Below, in pieces: positions 62,193 to 64,000 of a stretch of DNA of 64,000 nt (positions within the stretch are counted from its first letter, which is position 1; every line of letters starts with the position of its first letter). The notes under the pieces were generated by a model. The model was not told the DNA's origin and did not search any database. It saw only the letters and a list, made by a program, of their open reading frames with translations. Made by a program: the position numbers and the translations under genes. This DNA comes from Melanocharis versteri (Eukaryota > Chordata > Aves > Passeriformes > Melanocharitidae): the NCBI GenBank assembly GCA_013397845.1, contig VZTG01001095.1, forward strand, positions 62,001 to 126,000, given 5' to 3'.

Positions 62193-62850
62193 GAAGAAAA
62201 TCCCATGGCAGGACAGCACACGGGCGGCTCGAAGGGAAGGCGGGGGTGAAGCGCTTCCTCCTCGGCAGCGCCGGCCCCGCGCTCCGGCCTCCAACAGGAG
62301 CGGCTCAGCCACACGGCTCTCTAGGCGGCGGCGGAGAGGCGCGGGCGGGGCGCAGCAGCACGGGGCAGCGCCGGAGCGGGTCGGAGCAGTGCCAGCGCCG
62401 AGGCCGGCGGTGCGGAGACTCGCTCTCCCGCCAGGCCCACACCCCCCAACTCCTGACGGCCGACTCCCGGGGCCGCCTCCTGCCACCTCCGCCCCCTNGC
62501 CGGCAGCGGCTTGCAGCCGCCCGCTGTTGCGCAGCCGCTCGCCGGCGGTCACCTGTACGCCTTCGTGAGCGCGGAGAGCGAGGGGCCCGAGGAGGAGGGC
62601 GAGATGTCGGAACTGCGGCCGCGGGGCAAGGAGAAGGTCCGGCGGAGTGCATCGAGGGACAGGCTGGATGATACCGTCCTGCTGACGAAGGACATCCGGG
62701 AAGGGGACACGCTGAACGCAATCGCGCTGCAGTTCTGCTGCTCGGTAAGTGCCCAGGCGGCGCGGGCCCCCCGGGGCCGGTCCCGGGCCGGCTGCGCGCG
62801 GAGGCAGCGCCTGGGAAACGCCGTGTTTGTCAGAAGTGGAAAATGACGTC
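62193..62850 (+). promoter_or_regulatory. CpG island / LYSMD3 promoter and 5' UTR
   Basis: Very GC-rich DNA dense in CpG, in sharp contrast to the flanks. It overlaps LYSMD3 coding exon 1 and its donor. GGGCGG-like GC boxes occur (around 62221-62260 and 62340-62350). There is no clear TATA box, as expected for a broadly expressed CpG-island promoter. The transcription start cannot be fixed. Confidence 0.8.
62499..62744 (+). CDS. LYSMD3: LYSMD3 coding exon 1 (start codon obscured by N)
   Basis: LYSMD3 is a single-pass type II membrane protein of the Golgi and plasma membrane with one N-terminal LysM domain; mammalian LYSMD3 has been linked to chitin sensing. From 62499 the frame reads AGSGLQPPAVAQPL, then HLYAF, an acidic run (EGPEEEGE), then 'RGKEKVRRSASRDRLDD' and 'LLTKDIREGDTLNAIALQFC', the first half of the LysM domain (the GDTL-x-x-IA core). 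It ends in phase 0 at the donor GTAAGT, the same junction as in mammals. No ATG exists between an in-frame TGA (62454-62456) and the exon body. The codon just before Ala is 'ctn', where the human protein has its Met before Ala-Gly, so the start is probably lost to the N at 62498. The rest of the protein is outside the window. Confidence 0.92.
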
Positions 62851-64000
62851 AGAGCGTTCGTGTTACAGCGCAGGGTTCCCGTTCCCTGGGCTTTTCCCCT
62901 TAAAACTAACATAAGTGTGAGAAACAAGTGCATACCTTTGATTGTGACAATCTCTCAGAGTCTACATGTTACGCTCAAAGCTGTGCTTCAGTCACAGGTC
63001 GGCACTTCTAGTGCCATGCTCGCTGTTAGGCTGAGTGACGAGGGGGATGTTGCTGAACTATCTTAAGGGTTTGTGTGGAGCCCTAATTCCATTAAAGTAG
63101 GGGGGAAAAATCTTCCGTATTTTTCTTTTGAATTCTGCTAAACTGCCCTAGTATTTTAAGCATGAGCATGCTGTACTTTGAGGAGCTTTCCACCCCGTGC
63201 ACCTTTCTTTGTGCTCGCTTCTAGCTCAGTTCTTATATTAGTCTGGTGAATGTCCTGCCTACCCAGTAATTTTGTCCGGCCAGTAATATTAAGGCAGTGG
63301 CCTTGGCCTTGGTTAATGTTTCCAGTTTTAACAGGAAATCAGCTGTGTGTGTTGGCGGGACTGACTTAAGTGCGCAGGTGCCGTGAGGTCAAGTTCAAAA
63401 TCTATATATCCAGAATATGCTGTCATCTAATTCTTCAGGCAGAAACAGAACTGGGGGCATCCTGTTGTGACTTTAGGTATTAAAGGCTTGGCATAAGTAT
63501 TTCCTAATCATGACAGACCTTAGCCTCATTAACCACGTCTTGGCTTCAGAATCTACTGCAATTAGGTATTTTGAGCAGGTTTACGAGGTCAGGCCTCACT
63601 GAGAAAGGAAGGATAACTGAGTTGTGCTCTTTCTTGCAAATTCAAGATAATGTGGAAGAACAATCCCAGAGCTTGAGGCAGAAAGTGTAAGTTGCATTGT
63701 GGTGGAATCATAAATCGCTGGGGTAAATGCTGCATTTGGCAGTCTTTTATTCTTATCCAATTTATTCAGCATCATACACGTAACAAATACCCTGCCATAG
63801 GAACTGAAGGACTTCTTCACATTAAAAAGGTTTGTGTGAACTTGGCTACAGTGCATCTAAAAGCACTGATTTGGAAGTACTTCATTATGGTGAAGTTTGT
63901 GGCCGTGCCTTCTATAGTGAGGGAGTTACCATCTGAAAATGAAGCTAGTGATTATCCAACGGCACTTAAATCCTTGCAGAGTGTTTCACGTTAGATTTAA
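62745..64000 (+). other. LYSMD3 intron 1, partial
   Basis: It begins GTAAGT at 62745, leaves the CpG island at about 62850 and becomes ordinary mixed-composition intronic DNA. The continuation of the LysM domain (expected to start with the V-A-D-I-K type motif) is not present before the window ends. Confidence 0.85.

Noticed and set aside
62128..62568. Long plus-strand frame through the CpG island as the LYSMD3 start
   Set aside because: It is in a different frame from the LysM-encoding frame, is Ala/Arg/Pro-rich and crosses the N at 62498.
62172..62933. 253-codon minus-strand open frame in the CpG island
   Set aside because: GC-rich DNA lacks stops on both strands; the product is Arg/Gly/Pro-rich with no motif, and it is antisense to LYSMD3 exon 1.

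Overview
The window is ordinary vertebrate nuclear DNA, most probably from a bird. It carries the 5' part of one very large split gene on the minus strand, the first coding exon of a second gene on the plus strand, and introns and intergenic DNA that are AT-rich and poor in transposons. The recognisable mobile DNA is CR1 LINE: a reverse-transcriptase fragment and several 3' tails with the typical 'gatgatcct...ttcc...attctatga' ending. CR1 in sparse, compact DNA is the sauropsid, especially avian, pattern. I see no prokaryotic operons, CRISPR arrays or RNA genes.

Minus strand, 48341 down to 1188: the first 21 coding exons of ADGRV1 (GPR98/VLGR1/MASS1), the giant adhesion GPCR of Usher syndrome type 2C. 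All exons have GT-AG borders and matching phases, and together encode residues 1-1584 without a break. They comprise a signal peptide, ten Calx-beta repeats, and an eleventh Calx-beta repeat that appears split by an inserted laminin-G/pentraxin-like domain. The first exon codes for only 7 and 1/3 residues and sits 11.5 kb upstream of exon 2. The rest of the protein, including the EAR repeats, GAIN domain and seven-helix region, lies beyond the left edge.

Intron 11 (12659-21326) is the largest intron after intron 1 and holds most of the odd material: CR1 pieces in both orientations, an A/C-rich tract, a GAAA-type microsatellite, and on the minus strand (about 19.3-20.95 kb) a stop-ridden but protein-like relic whose parent gene I do not recognise.

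From 48.3 kb to 62.2 kb is the intergenic space between two divergently oriented genes. It is mostly featureless, with a GC-richer promoter zone around 48.0-48.66 kb. At 59950-62192 a 1,049-bp block occurs twice in direct orientation. Both copies are bounded exactly by single N bases (60999, 61143) and separated by a 143-bp GC-rich piece, which reads as contig-end overlap in the assembly rather than biology.

Plus strand, 62.2-62.85 kb: a CpG island holding coding exon 1 of LYSMD3, a LysM-domain membrane protein. An N at 62498 falls where the start codon should be. The window ends inside LYSMD3 intron 1. The ADGRV1-LYSMD3 divergent pairing matches the human 5q14.3 arrangement; that block corresponds to the avian Z chromosome, so a Z-linked origin is likely but not shown by the sequence. 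I found no convincing previously undescribed system.
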